Of a stretch of 64,000 nucleotides of DNA, positions 33,594-42,754 are shown in pieces (positions within the stretch are counted from its first letter, which is position 1; each line of letters starts with the position of its first letter). The stretch lies in the NCBI GenBank assembly GCA_963838155.1, contig CAWIQE010000004.1, positions 372,001-436,000 on the forward strand, given 5' to 3'. The notes beneath the pieces were generated by a model that was given only the letters and a program-made list of their open reading frames with translations, did not search any database and was not told the DNA's origin. The stretch comes from Pararhizobium_B sp963838155 (GTDB lineage: Bacteria > Pseudomonadota > Alphaproteobacteria > Rhizobiales > Rhizobiaceae). Made by a program: the position numbers and the translations under genes.

Positions 33594-35069
33594 TTGAACC
33601 GTATGACCCTCAACGAGCTTTTGAGCGGCCTCCTGGGCTCGGCGTCGGGCGGCGTGCCGCCGGACATCGCCGGGCTGGCGGTCATCGGCCTCAGCGCCGA
33701 CAGCCGGGCGGTCCGTCGCGGCGACCTGTTCGTCGCCGTGCGCGGCAACAAGGCCGACGGCGCGACCTACGCGCGCGACGCGGTCGCCCGCGGCGCGGTC
33801 GCCGTCGCGGCCGAGGCGGGCGCCCGGCCCGACGTCGACGTTCCGGTGCTTGCGGTCGACGACGCGCGCCGGTTCCTGGCGCTGGCCGCGGCCCGGTTCT
33901 TCGGCCGTCAGCCGGAGACGACGGTCGCCGTGACCGGGACGGCGGGCAAGACGTCCGTCGCGTCCTTCACGCGGCAGATCTGGGCGCATTGGGGAAAGCC
34001 GGCCGCGATGATCGGCACGACCGGCATCGTCGCGCCGGGGCGGACGGAGTACGGTTCGCTGACCACGCCAGATCCGGTCCATCTGCACGGGCTCCTGCGC
34101 GAACTGGCCGATTCCGGCGTGACGCATGCGGCGATGGAGGCATCGAGCCACGGCATCGACCAGCATCGGCTCGACGGGGTCCGGCTCTCGGCCGGCGCCT
34201 TCACGAATCTCGGCCGCGACCACATGGACTACCATCCGACGGTCGAGGACTATTTCGCGGCGAAGATGCATCTCTTCGACCGGCTGCTTCCGAAGGGGTC
34301 GCCGGCGGTCGTCTTCGCCGACGACCCGTGGTCGGCGCGGGCGGCCGAGGTCGCGCGCGGCGCCGGACACGAGGTGCTGACGGTGGGGCGCGGCGGAACG
34401 TTCCTGTCGCTCAAGCGGGTCGAGCACCAGCGCCACAAGCAGACCGTCGAAATCCATTACGGCGCGACGATCTTCGAGCTGGAGATACCGCTCGCCGGGG
34501 ATTTCCAGGTTTCGAACGCGCTCGTCGCCGCGGGCCTCGCCATGGCCACCGGCACGCCGGCCGACGTCGCCATGGCGGCCCTCGGGAAGCTCATCGGCGC
34601 GCCCGGCCGGCTCGAGCTGGTCGGGACCACGCCGAGCGGTGCGCCGGCCTATGTCGACTATGCCCACAAGCCGGAGGCGCTGGAGAACGTCCTGACGTCG
34701 GTGCGCCCCTTCACCACCGGGCGGGTCTTCGTCGTCTTCGGCTGCGGCGGCGACCGCGACCGCGGCAAGCGCCCGCTGATGGGCGAGATCGCGACCCGGC
34801 TCGCCGACGTCGTCATCGTCACCGACGACAATCCCCGCTCGGAGGAGCCGGCGTCCATACGGGCCGACATCATGGCGGCCGCACCCGGAGCGGTCGAAAT
34901 CGGCGACCGCGGCGAGGCGATCGCCGAGGCCGTCTTCATGCTGAAGAAGGGCGATACGCTGATCGTCGCCGGCAAGGGGCACGAGCCCGGCCAGACGGTC
35001 GGCGAGACGGTGCTGCCGTTCTCCGATCACGACGAGATCGCCAGGGCGCTGGAGGCGCTTGCGAAATGA
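33594..35069 (+). CDS. murE: UDP-MurNAc-L-Ala-D-Glu:meso-diaminopimelate ligase
   Basis: MurE adds meso-diaminopimelate to UDP-MurNAc-dipeptide with ATP in the cytoplasm. The P-loop is GTAGKTS (115-121). The meso-DAP specificity motif DNPR is present at 412-415 (TDDNPRSEEP), so DAP rather than lysine is added. The TTG at 33594 has GGAGAG seven bases upstream and gives 491 residues; the ATG at 33603 gives 488 but sits far from the ribosome site. A three-codon reading frame, ATGACTTGA (33589-33597), spans the start. The stop overlaps murF by four bases. Confidence 0.95.
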   Translation: MNRMTLNELLSGLLGSASGGVPPDIAGLAVIGLSADSRAVRRGDLFVAVRGNKADGATYARDAVARGAVAVAAEAGARPDVDVPVLAVDDARRFLALAAARFFGRQPETTVAVTGTAGKTSVASFTRQIWAHWGKPAAMIGTTGIVAPGRTEYGSLTTPDPVHLHGLLRELADSGVTHAAMEASSHGIDQHRLDGVRLSAGAFTNLGRDHMDYHPTVEDYFAAKMHLFDRLLPKGSPAVVFADDPWSARAAEVARGAGHEVLTVGRGGTFLSLKRVEHQRHKQTVEIHYGATIFELEIPLAGDFQVSNALVAAGLAMATGTPADVAMAALGKLIGAPGRLELVGTTPSGAPAYVDYAHKPEALENVLTSVRPFTTGRVFVVFGCGGDRDRGKRPLMGEIATRLADVVIVTDDNPRSEEPASIRADIMAAAPGAVEIGDRGEAIAEAVFMLKKGDTLIVAGKGHEPGQTVGETVLPFSDHDEIARALEALAK

Positions 35070-36520
35070 GCTGGCTTTGGAGCGGGGAAGAGATGGTCGA
35101 GGCCATGGGCGGACGTCCGCTCGGGCAACTGCCCGCGGGCGTGACCGGCATCTCCATCGATACGCGCTCGCTTGCCCCCGGCGAGGCCTTCTTCGCCATC
35201 CGCGGCGAGCGGTTGGACGGCCACGACTTTGCCAGCGCAGCGGTGGCCGCGGGTGCCGGGCTGATGGTCGTGGCGGAGGCGAAGCTGCCGGCGCTCGGCG
35301 GCTCGACGGTGCCGCTGATCGTCGTCGACGACGTGCTGGCGGCGCTCGGGCGGCTGGCGGCGGCGGCGCGGGCGCGCAGCGCCGCCGAGATCGTCGCGGT
35401 CACGGGTTCGGTCGGCAAGACGACGACCAAGGCGATGCTTTCCCATGCGCTCGCGCCCTCGGGGCGGGTCCATTCCGCGGCCGCTTCCTTCAACAATCAC
35501 TGGGGCGTGCCCCTGACGCTGGCGCGGATGCCCGCGGACGCCCGTTTCGGCGTCTTCGAGATCGGCATGAACCATGCGGGCGAGATCCGGCCGCTGGTGA
35601 AGATGGTGCGGCCGCAGGTCGCGGTGATCACGACGATCGCCGCCGCCCATCTCGGTCACTTCGACAGCCTCGACGACATCGCGGCCGCCAAGGCGGAGAT
35701 CTTCGAGGGCGTCGAGCCGGGCGGGGCGGCGCTCCTCAACCGCGACAACGAAAAGTTCGCCTTCCTGGCGGAGGCGGCGCGGGCCTGCGGCATTGGGCGC
35801 GTCCTCGGGTTCGGCGAGCACGACGACGCCGAGATCCGCCTCCTGGACGTGAGGCTCCACGCGGACCGGTCCGTCATCCGGGTCGACGTGCAGGGCGATA
35901 TCCGCGACCTGACGCTCGGCGCGCCGGGGCGGCATGTCGTCCACAACGCGCTGGCCGTGCTCGGGGCGGTGTCGCTGGCCGGGGGCGACCTCGGGGCGGC
36001 GTGCGAGGCGCTCGCGACGATCTCGGCGCCGGCCGGGCGGGGGGAACGGCATCGCCTGCGCGCGCGGGACGGCGGCTTCGTCCTCATCGACGAGAGCTAC
36101 AACGCCAACCCGGCTTCCATGCGCGCAGCACTTGGGCTCCTTGCCGATACGCCGGTGGGCGACGGCGGCCGGCGGATCGCGGTGCTCGGCGACATGCTCG
36201 AACTGGGGCGCTTCTCGGCCGACCTGCACGCCGAGCTGGCCGAACCGGTCAAAAGTGCGGGCGTCGACCGGCTCTACCTGGCGGGGCCGGAGATGGCGGC
36301 GCTCGCCCGGGCGCTTCCGGAGGGTTTCCCCGTCAGCACGTTCGATGGCGCCGCAGAACTCGCGGAGGCCTTGACGCGCGAGGTCTCGGCCGGCGACGCC
36401 ATCGTCGTGAAGTCGTCGCTCGGGCTGGGTTTCGGCAAGGTCGTCAAGGCCTTGCGCGAGGCGTTTCCGGCGGAGGAGCAGGATAGGCCGGCCGCCCGGA
36501 CGGCTGCGAAAGGACGCTGA
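35066..36520 (+). CDS. murF: UDP-MurNAc-tripeptide:D-Ala-D-Ala ligase
   Basis: MurF attaches the D-Ala-D-Ala dipeptide, completing UDP-MurNAc-pentapeptide. The 484-residue protein starts in the murE stop (ATGA). Residues 25-105 form the N-domain (ISIDTRSLAPGEAFFAIRGERLDGHDF). The P-loop is GSVGKTT (114-120). The Mur ligase centre motif is FEIGMNHAGEI. The C-domain has VLIDESYNANPASMRAAL and AVLGDMLELG. The stop overlaps the mraY start (TGATG). Confidence 0.97.
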   Translation: MSWLWSGEEMVEAMGGRPLGQLPAGVTGISIDTRSLAPGEAFFAIRGERLDGHDFASAAVAAGAGLMVVAEAKLPALGGSTVPLIVVDDVLAALGRLAAAARARSAAEIVAVTGSVGKTTTKAMLSHALAPSGRVHSAAASFNNHWGVPLTLARMPADARFGVFEIGMNHAGEIRPLVKMVRPQVAVITTIAAAHLGHFDSLDDIAAAKAEIFEGVEPGGAALLNRDNEKFAFLAEAARACGIGRVLGFGEHDDAEIRLLDVRLHADRSVIRVDVQGDIRDLTLGAPGRHVVHNALAVLGAVSLAGGDLGAACEALATISAPAGRGERHRLRARDGGFVLIDESYNANPASMRAALGLLADTPVGDGGRRIAVLGDMLELGRFSADLHAELAEPVKSAGVDRLYLAGPEMAALARALPEGFPVSTFDGAAELAEALTREVSAGDAIVVKSSLGLGFGKVVKALREAFPAEEQDRPAARTAAKGR

Positions 36521-37623
36521 TGCTGATCTGGCTGACGAAGCTCGAAACCGAGTTTCAACTCTTCAATCTGTTCCGCTACATCACCTTCCGCACCGGCGGG
36601 GCGATGTTCACGGCGGCGGCGATCGTCTTCCTGTTCGGGCCGGCGATCATCGATTCGCTCCGGATCCGGCAGGGGCGGGGCCAGCCGATCCGTGCCGACG
36701 GGCCGCAGACGCACTTCAAGAAGGCGGGCACCCCTACGATGGGCGGGCTGATGATGCTGACCAGCATCGTCGTCAGTTCGCTGCTGTGGGCGGACCTGTC
36801 GAGCATCTATGTCGTGGTCACGCTTCTCGTCACGCTCGGCTTCGGCGCGATCGGCTTCTACGACGACTATCTCAAGGTGACGAAGCAGACCGACAAGGGC
36901 TTTTCCGGCCGGGCGCGGCTGGCCATCGAGTTCCTGATCGCCGGTATCGCGGTGTTCTTCATCATGAGAGCCGCCGAGCACGACGCGATCAACGGGCATG
37001 CGGCCTTCGCCACCTCGCTCGCCTTTCCCTTCTTCAAGGACGTGCTGCTCAATCTCGGCTATTTCTTCGTCGTCTTCGGCGCCTTCGTCATCGTCGGGGC
37101 CGGCAACGCCGTGAACCTCACGGACGGCCTCGACGGGCTGGCCATCGTCCCGGTGATGATCGCCGCCGCGTCCTTCGGGGCGATCGCCTATCTCGTGGGC
37201 AACGCCATATTCGCCAACTACCTTCAGATCAACTTCGTCCCCGGGACGGGCGAACTCGCCGTCATCCTCGGCGCGGTCATCGGCGCGGGGCTCGGGTTCC
37301 TCTGGTTCAACGCCCCGCCCGCCGCCATCTTCATGGGCGACACGGGATCGCTCGCGCTCGGCGGCCTGATCGGGACGGTGGCCGTGGCCACCAAGCACGA
37401 AATCGTCATGGCGATCATCGGCGGGCTGTTCGTCATCGAGGCGCTCTCGGTCATCATCCAGGTCGGCGCCTTCAAGATGACCGGCAAGCGCGTGTTCCTG
37501 ATGGCGCCGATCCATCACCATTTCGAAAAGAAGGGCTGGACCGAAAGCCAGGTCGTCGTGCGGTTCTGGATCATCGCCGTCATGCTCGCCATGCTCGGCC
37601 TCGCCACGCTGAAGATGCGGTAG
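36520..37623 (+). CDS. mraY: Phospho-MurNAc-pentapeptide translocase
   Basis: MraY transfers phospho-MurNAc-pentapeptide from UDP to undecaprenyl phosphate, making lipid I in the inner membrane. The 367-residue protein has about ten membrane helices. Family motifs present are GTPTMGGLMML (near residue 68), the Asp115-Asp116 pair in GFYDDYLKVTKQTDKG, NAVNLTDGLDGLA, MGDTGSLALGG and the histidine loop MAPIHHHFEKKGWTESQVVVRFWI. All catalytic Asp and His residues are intact. It follows murF with a one-base overlap and precedes murD by five bases. Confidence 0.97.
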   Translation: MLIWLTKLETEFQLFNLFRYITFRTGGAMFTAAAIVFLFGPAIIDSLRIRQGRGQPIRADGPQTHFKKAGTPTMGGLMMLTSIVVSSLLWADLSSIYVVVTLLVTLGFGAIGFYDDYLKVTKQTDKGFSGRARLAIEFLIAGIAVFFIMRAAEHDAINGHAAFATSLAFPFFKDVLLNLGYFFVVFGAFVIVGAGNAVNLTDGLDGLAIVPVMIAAASFGAIAYLVGNAIFANYLQINFVPGTGELAVILGAVIGAGLGFLWFNAPPAAIFMGDTGSLALGGLIGTVAVATKHEIVMAIIGGLFVIEALSVIIQVGAFKMTGKRVFLMAPIHHHFEKKGWTESQVVVRFWIIAVMLAMLGLATLKMR

Positions 37624-37628
37624 CGGCG

Positions 37629-39038
37629 ATGATCCCGGTCACCACCTTCAAGGGCCGGCGCGTCGCCCTTTTCGGGCTCGGCGGGTCCGGGCTCGCCACC
37701 GCCCGCGCGCTGGTGGCCGGCGGCGCCGATCTCGTGGCGCACGACGACAATCCGGATCGCGTCGCGGCGGCCCGGGCGGAGGGGATCGCCACCGCCGACC
37801 TCCGCGACGTCGACTGGCGGTCGCTTACAGCCCTCGTCCTGTCGCCGGGGGTGCCGCTGACCCATCCGAAGCCGCACTGGACGGTCGATCTCGCCGCCGC
37901 GGCGGACGTGCCCGTCCTCGGCGACATCGAGCTCTTCGTGCGGGAACGGCGGGCGCATGCGCCGGACTGTCCGTTCATCGCGATCACCGGCACGAACGGC
38001 AAGTCGACGACGACGGCGCTCATCGCGCACATCCTGCGGGCGTCGGGACGCGACACGCAGCTCGGCGGCAATATCGGAACGGCGGTGCTGACGCTCGATC
38101 CGCCGCGGGCGGCGCGCCACTACGTGGTGGAGTGCTCGTCCTACCAGATCGACCTGGCGCCGACGCTCGATCCGACGGCGGGCATCCTGCTCAACCTGTC
38201 GCCGGACCATCTCGACCGGCACGGCACGATGCAGCACTACGCCGAGATCAAGGAGCGGCTGGTGGCCGGCAGCGACGTCGCCGTCGTCGGCGTGGACGAC
38301 AGTTTCTCGCTTCGGATCGCCGACCGGCTGGAGGGCGCCGGAAAGAGGGTCGTCCGTATCTCGAAGCGCGACGTCCTGGCGGACGGGGTCTATGCGCAAG
38401 GGGCCGTGATCCGGCTCGCACGCTCGGGGTCCTCGCGGGTTCTTTCGGACCTCTCCGACATCGCGACGCTGCGCGGCGCCCACAACGCCCAGAACGCGTG
38501 CGCCGCCGTCGCGGCGTGCCTGGCCGCGGGGCTCGACGAGGAGGAGATCGTCGCCGCGCTGAAGATCTTTCCCGGGCTCAAGCATCGCATGCAGCCGGTC
38601 GCGCGGCGCGGGCGCGTCGTCTTCGTCAACGATTCGAAGGCGACCAACGCCGATGCGACGGCGCCGGCGCTCTCCAGCTACGAGACCATCCACTGGATCG
38701 CGGGCGGCCTGCCGAAGGAGGGGGGCATCGCCGGGCTCGCCGAGTATTTTGGCCGGATCGGGAAGGCCTACCTGATCGGCGAGGCGGCGCCGGCCTTCGC
38801 GGCGACGCTCGGCGGGGCCGTCGACTACGAGATCGCGGGCACGCTGGAGCGGGCCGTCGCCCATGCCGCAGCGGACGCGGCGCAAAGCGCGGGGGAGGCG
38901 CCGGTCGTGCTTTTGTCCCCGGCTTGCGCAAGCTTCGACCAGTACAAGAACTTCGAGGCGCGGGGCGATGCCTTCGTCGCCGCTGTCGCGGCGCTCGAGG
39001 GCGTCACGATGCTGATCGACGCGAACCAAGGGGAATGA
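37629..39038 (+). CDS. murD: UDP-MurNAc-L-alanine:D-glutamate ligase
   Basis: MurD adds D-glutamate to UDP-MurNAc-L-Ala. The ATG at 37629 gives 469 residues. The N-terminal Rossmann-like domain (VALFGLGGSGLATARALVAGG) binds UDP. The P-loop is GTNGKST (121-127). The C-domain includes AHNAQNACAAVAACLAAGL, HRMQPVARRGRVVFVNDSKATNADAT and LLSPACASFDQYKNFEARGDAF, the last a MurD hallmark. It lies between mraY and ftsW, with a four-base gap to ftsW. Confidence 0.97.
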   Translation: MIPVTTFKGRRVALFGLGGSGLATARALVAGGADLVAHDDNPDRVAAARAEGIATADLRDVDWRSLTALVLSPGVPLTHPKPHWTVDLAAAADVPVLGDIELFVRERRAHAPDCPFIAITGTNGKSTTTALIAHILRASGRDTQLGGNIGTAVLTLDPPRAARHYVVECSSYQIDLAPTLDPTAGILLNLSPDHLDRHGTMQHYAEIKERLVAGSDVAVVGVDDSFSLRIADRLEGAGKRVVRISKRDVLADGVYAQGAVIRLARSGSSRVLSDLSDIATLRGAHNAQNACAAVAACLAAGLDEEEIVAALKIFPGLKHRMQPVARRGRVVFVNDSKATNADATAPALSSYETIHWIAGGLPKEGGIAGLAEYFGRIGKAYLIGEAAPAFAATLGGAVDYEIAGTLERAVAHAAADAAQSAGEAPVVLLSPACASFDQYKNFEARGDAFVAAVAALEGVTMLIDANQGE

Positions 39039-39042
39039 GGAC

Positions 39043-40197
39043 ATGGTGAGCCGGGTTCAACGCGGTGCGGTTGCGGAATGGTTCTGGACCATCGACCGGA
39101 TATTTCTGGCGGCGTTCATCCTGCTCCTGGGGATCGGCTTCATGCTGTCGTTCTCGGCGAGTCCGCCGGAGGCCGCCCGCCTGGGGCTGCCGAGCTTCTA
39201 CTTCGTCAAGCGGCACGCCGCGTTCCTCCTGCCGTCGCTGGCGGTGCTGGTGGGTTGCTCCTTCCTGTCCCCGCGGCACGTGCGCCGGGCGGCGCTGGTC
39301 ATACTGGTCCTGTCGATCGTCTTCATGGTGCTGGCGCTCTTCTTCGGCGTCGAGGTCAAGGGATCCCGGCGCTGGGTCTCGGTCGTCGGGCTGTCGATCC
39401 AGCCCTCGGAGTTCATGAAGCCCGCCTTCATAGTCATCTGCGCCTGGCTGTTCTCGGAGCATTCGCGCCATCCGGAAGTGCCGGGGAACCTGTTCGCGAT
39501 CATGCTGTTCGGCATCGTCGCGGCGCTGCTCATCGCCGAACCCGATTTCGGCCAGACCATGCTGGCCGGCATGATCTGGGGCGGCATGTTCTTCCTCGCC
39601 GGCATTTCCTGGACATGGATCCTCATGCTGCTGGCGCTGGCGGCGGGCGGCTTCATGGCTGCCTACAGCACGATTTCCCACGTGCAGCAGCGCGTCGACC
39701 GGTTCATGACGGGGCAGGGCGATACGTTCCAGGTCGATACGGCAAGGGACGCCATCATCCACGGGCACTGGCTCGGCGTGGGTCCGGGGGAAGGGATCGT
39801 CAAGCGGATCCTTCCCGACAGCCATACGGATTTCGCCTTTTCGGTGGCGGCGGAGGAATTCGGCATCCTGTTCTGCCTTTTCCTGGTACTGTTGTTTTCG
39901 TTCATCGTGTTGCGGGGCTTTTCCTATGCACGACGTGAACGGGACGACTTCACGCGGCTTGCCATCTGCGGGCTCGTGCTCCAGATCGGCCTGCAGTCGA
40001 TGATCAACATCTGCGTCAATCTCAGGCTGATGCCGGCCAAGGGGATGACTTTGCCGTTCATCTCCTATGGCGGGTCGTCGATGCTGGCGATCGGCGTGAC
40101 GGCCGGCTTCCTGCTGGCGCTGACCCGCCGCCGGCCGGAGACGCGGTCGCGGGACCGGTTCTTTGCGCTGTCGCATCTCAGGGCACCCGCCGAATAG
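39043..40197 (+). CDS. ftsW: Septal peptidoglycan glycosyltransferase FtsW
   Basis: SEDS-family polymerase that extends septal glycan strands from lipid II together with FtsI. The 384-residue protein has about ten membrane helices. SEDS motifs include VKGSRRWVSVVGLSIQPSEFMKPAFIV, AEPDFGQTMLAGMIW, GPGEGIVKRILPDSHTDFAFSVAAEEFG and MTLPFISYGGSSMLA. The essential Asp of the large periplasmic loop (SHTDFAFSVAAEE) is present. murG begins eight bases after the stop. Confidence 0.97.
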   Translation: MVSRVQRGAVAEWFWTIDRIFLAAFILLLGIGFMLSFSASPPEAARLGLPSFYFVKRHAAFLLPSLAVLVGCSFLSPRHVRRAALVILVLSIVFMVLALFFGVEVKGSRRWVSVVGLSIQPSEFMKPAFIVICAWLFSEHSRHPEVPGNLFAIMLFGIVAALLIAEPDFGQTMLAGMIWGGMFFLAGISWTWILMLLALAAGGFMAAYSTISHVQQRVDRFMTGQGDTFQVDTARDAIIHGHWLGVGPGEGIVKRILPDSHTDFAFSVAAEEFGILFCLFLVLLFSFIVLRGFSYARRERDDFTRLAICGLVLQIGLQSMINICVNLRLMPAKGMTLPFISYGGSSMLAIGVTAGFLLALTRRRPETRSRDRFFALSHLRAPAE

Positions 40198-40205
40198 GAG
40201 CGCCG

Positions 40206-41342
40206 ATGGCATCCGGGACGATCATGCTGGCGGCTGGCGGTACGGGCGGGCACCTGTTTCCCGCCGAGGCGCTGGCGCACGAACTGAGGCGGCGGGGGTG
40301 GCGCGTCCACCTGGTGACCGACCGGCGCGCCGAGCGCTACGCCGGCGCCTTTCCGGCCGACGAGCTGCACGTCGTGCGTTCGGCGACGATCGGCTCGAAG
40401 AACCCCCTGAAGGCGCTTCCGGCGCTGTGGACGCTCTTCATGGGCGTGCGCGAGGCCGGCCGACTCGTCCGCCGCGTGCGGCCGAAGGCCGTGGTCGGCT
40501 TCGGAGGCTATCCGACCGTGCCGCCCCTCATCGCGGCCGGCAATGCGGGCGTGCCGTCCATGATCCACGAACAGAACGCCGTGATGGGACGCGCCAACCG
40601 GGCGCTGGCAAGACGGGTGCAGGCGATCGCCGGCGGCTTCCTCCCGGAAGGGGGAGGCGAATACGGCGACAAGATCGTGACGACCGGAAACCCGGTTCGC
40701 CCCGCGGTGCTCGATGCGGCGAAGCTTCCCTACGATCCGTCGCGGCGCGGGGAGCCGTTCCGGCTCGTCGTCTTCGGCGGGAGCCAGGGCGCGCGGTATT
40801 TTTCGGAAGCGCTGCCCGCGGCGATCCGGACGCTCGCCCCGGACCTCCGCTGGCGCCTCCTGGTGACGCAGCAGGCGCGGCCCGAGGATGCCGACGGCGT
40901 CCGGCGCGACTATGCCGAACTCGGCGTGAAGGCCGAGGTGTCGCCGTTCTTCTCCGACATGGCCCTGCGCCTGGGGCAGGCGCATCTCGTCATCAGCCGG
41001 TCGGGGGCGTCGACGGTCTCGGAGATTTCCGTCATCGGGCGCCCCGCGATCCTCGTTCCCTATCCGCACGCGCTCGACCACGACCAGGCGGCGAACGCCG
41101 CGGCGCTGAAGGCGAAGGGCGGCGCCGAGGTGATCGCGCAGGCCGATCTCGATCCCGAGCGGCTGTCGCGGCTTTTGGCGGACGCCATGACCGATCCGGA
41201 GCGGCTCGCCCGCACGGCGGCGAACGCCAAGGCGGCGGGCCGTCCGGACGCCGCCGCCTTGCTCGCCGCGCTGGTGGAAGCTATTGCCGGCGGGCGATCC
41301 GTCGCCGATTTCAAGTCCAGTCTCAAGGAATCACGCCCATGA
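40206..41342 (+). CDS. murG: UDP-GlcNAc:lipid I N-acetylglucosaminyltransferase
   Basis: MurG adds GlcNAc to lipid I on the cytoplasmic face, forming lipid II. The 378-residue GT28/GT-B enzyme has the N-terminal glycine loop AAGGTGGHLFPAEALA (9-24), the acceptor-side FGGYPTVPP, the NPVR motif (TTGNPVRPAV), the second glycine loop FGGSQGARYFSEALP and the UDP-GlcNAc site SRSGASTVSEISVIGRPAILVPYPHALDHDQAANA. GGAG precedes the ATG. The stop overlaps murC by four bases. Confidence 0.97.
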   Translation: MASGTIMLAAGGTGGHLFPAEALAHELRRRGWRVHLVTDRRAERYAGAFPADELHVVRSATIGSKNPLKALPALWTLFMGVREAGRLVRRVRPKAVVGFGGYPTVPPLIAAGNAGVPSMIHEQNAVMGRANRALARRVQAIAGGFLPEGGGEYGDKIVTTGNPVRPAVLDAAKLPYDPSRRGEPFRLVVFGGSQGARYFSEALPAAIRTLAPDLRWRLLVTQQARPEDADGVRRDYAELGVKAEVSPFFSDMALRLGQAHLVISRSGASTVSEISVIGRPAILVPYPHALDHDQAANAAALKAKGGAEVIAQADLDPERLSRLLADAMTDPERLARTAANAKAAGRPDAAALLAALVEAIAGGRSVADFKSSLKESRP

Positions 41343-42754
41343 AGATGCCGCAGACCATCGGACTCGTTCATTTCGTCGGGATCGGCGGCATCGGCATGAG
41401 CGGCATTGCCGAGGTGCTGAAGACGCTCGGCTACGACGTGCAGGGGTCCGATCAGGCCGACAGCGCAAACGTCAAGCGGCTGCGCGAGAAGGGCATCGAG
41501 GTGTTCATCGGGCATGCGGCCGAGAACCTCGGCGAGGCGGAGGTCGTCGTGGTTTCGACGGCGATCCGGAAGAGCAATCCGGAGCTTGTGGCCGCGCGCG
41601 AAAGGCTGCTTCCGATCGTGCGGCGCGCCGAGATGCTCGCCGAGCTGATGCGGTTCCGCAACGCGGTCGCCATCGGCGGGACCCACGGCAAGACGACGAC
41701 CACCTCGATGGTGGCGACGCTGCTGGATGCCGGCGGTCTCGACCCGACAGTGATCAACGGCGGCATCATCAACGCCTACGGCACCAACGCCCGCATGGGC
41801 GGCGGCGACTGGATGGTGGTGGAAGCGGACGAATCCGACGGGACGTTCCTGAAGCTGCCGGCCGAAGTCGCCGTGGTGACCAATATCGATCCCGAGCATC
41901 TCGACCACTACGGGTCCTTCGAGGCGGTGCGGGCGGCCTTCCGCCAGTTCGTCGAGAACGTTCCCTTCTACGGCTTCGGCGTCATGTGCCTCGACCATCC
42001 CGAGGTCCAGTCGCTGATCAGCCGGATCGAGGACCGGCGGGTCATCACCTACGGCGCCAATCCGCAGGCGGACGTACGGTTCGTCAATCATCGGATGGAT
42101 GGGCCGACCTCGGTGTTCGACGTCGAGATCCGCAGCCGCAAGAGCGCGGACGTCGTCTCCATCCGGGACCTTCGGCTGCCGATGCCGGGCCGGCACAACG
42201 TCTCGAACGCGACCGCGGCGATCGCCGTCGCCCACGAACTCGGCATCTCGCCGGCGGACATCGTGCGCGGGCTCGGCCAGTTTTCCGGCGTGAAGCGGCG
42301 GTTCACGCAGACGGGGACTTGGAACGGCGTGCGGATCTTCGACGACTACGGCCACCATCCGGTGGAGATCAAGGCCGTCCTGAAGGCCGCGCGCGAGGCC
42401 TGCGCGGGGCGCGTCATCGCAGTGGTCCAGCCGCACCGCTACAGCCGGCTCGCGGCGCTCTTCGACGATTTCTCGGCCTGCTTCAACGACGCCGACAGCG
42501 TCATCCTGGCGCCGGTCTATCCGGCGGGCGAGGAGCCGATCCCGGGCATCGATTCGCAGGCGCTGCTGTCCAGCATGAAGGCCGGCGGCCACCGCGACGT
42601 GCGCACCATCGGCGGAGGGGAAGACCTTGCGCCGGCCATCCGCGCGATGGCCCGCCCGGAGGACTTCGTCGTCTGCCTCGGCGCGGGCAGCATCACCTAC
42701 TGGGCCAATGCCCTGCCGGAGGAACTCCGGGCGCTCGGGGAGGACGGCGGATGA
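41339..42754 (+). CDS. murC: UDP-N-acetylmuramate:L-alanine ligase
   Basis: MurC adds the first residue, L-alanine, to UDP-MurNAc. The 471-residue protein starts in the murG stop (ATGA). It has HFVGIGGIGMSGIAEVL (N-terminal nucleotide fold), the P-loop GGTHGKTT (113-120), VVEADESDGTFLKLPAEVAVVTNIDPEHLDHYG and RRFTQTGTWNGVRIFDDYGHHPVEIKAVL. These are the diagnostic MurC rather than Mpl motifs. The order murG-murC-murB is standard. The stop overlaps murB by four bases. Confidence 0.97.
   Translation: MKMPQTIGLVHFVGIGGIGMSGIAEVLKTLGYDVQGSDQADSANVKRLREKGIEVFIGHAAENLGEAEVVVVSTAIRKSNPELVAARERLLPIVRRAEMLAELMRFRNAVAIGGTHGKTTTTSMVATLLDAGGLDPTVINGGIINAYGTNARMGGGDWMVVEADESDGTFLKLPAEVAVVTNIDPEHLDHYGSFEAVRAAFRQFVENVPFYGFGVMCLDHPEVQSLISRIEDRRVITYGANPQADVRFVNHRMDGPTSVFDVEIRSRKSADVVSIRDLRLPMPGRHNVSNATAAIAVAHELGISPADIVRGLGQFSGVKRRFTQTGTWNGVRIFDDYGHHPVEIKAVLKAAREACAGRVIAVVQPHRYSRLAALFDDFSACFNDADSVILAPVYPAGEEPIPGIDSQALLSSMKAGGHRDVRTIGGGEDLAPAIRAMARPEDFVVCLGAGSITYWANALPEELRALGEDGG

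Noticed and set aside
33589..33597. Leader peptide ATGACTTGA before murE
   Set aside because: Only two sense codons; its ATG is a side effect of the ribosome site and TTG start, although a role in start choice cannot be excluded.
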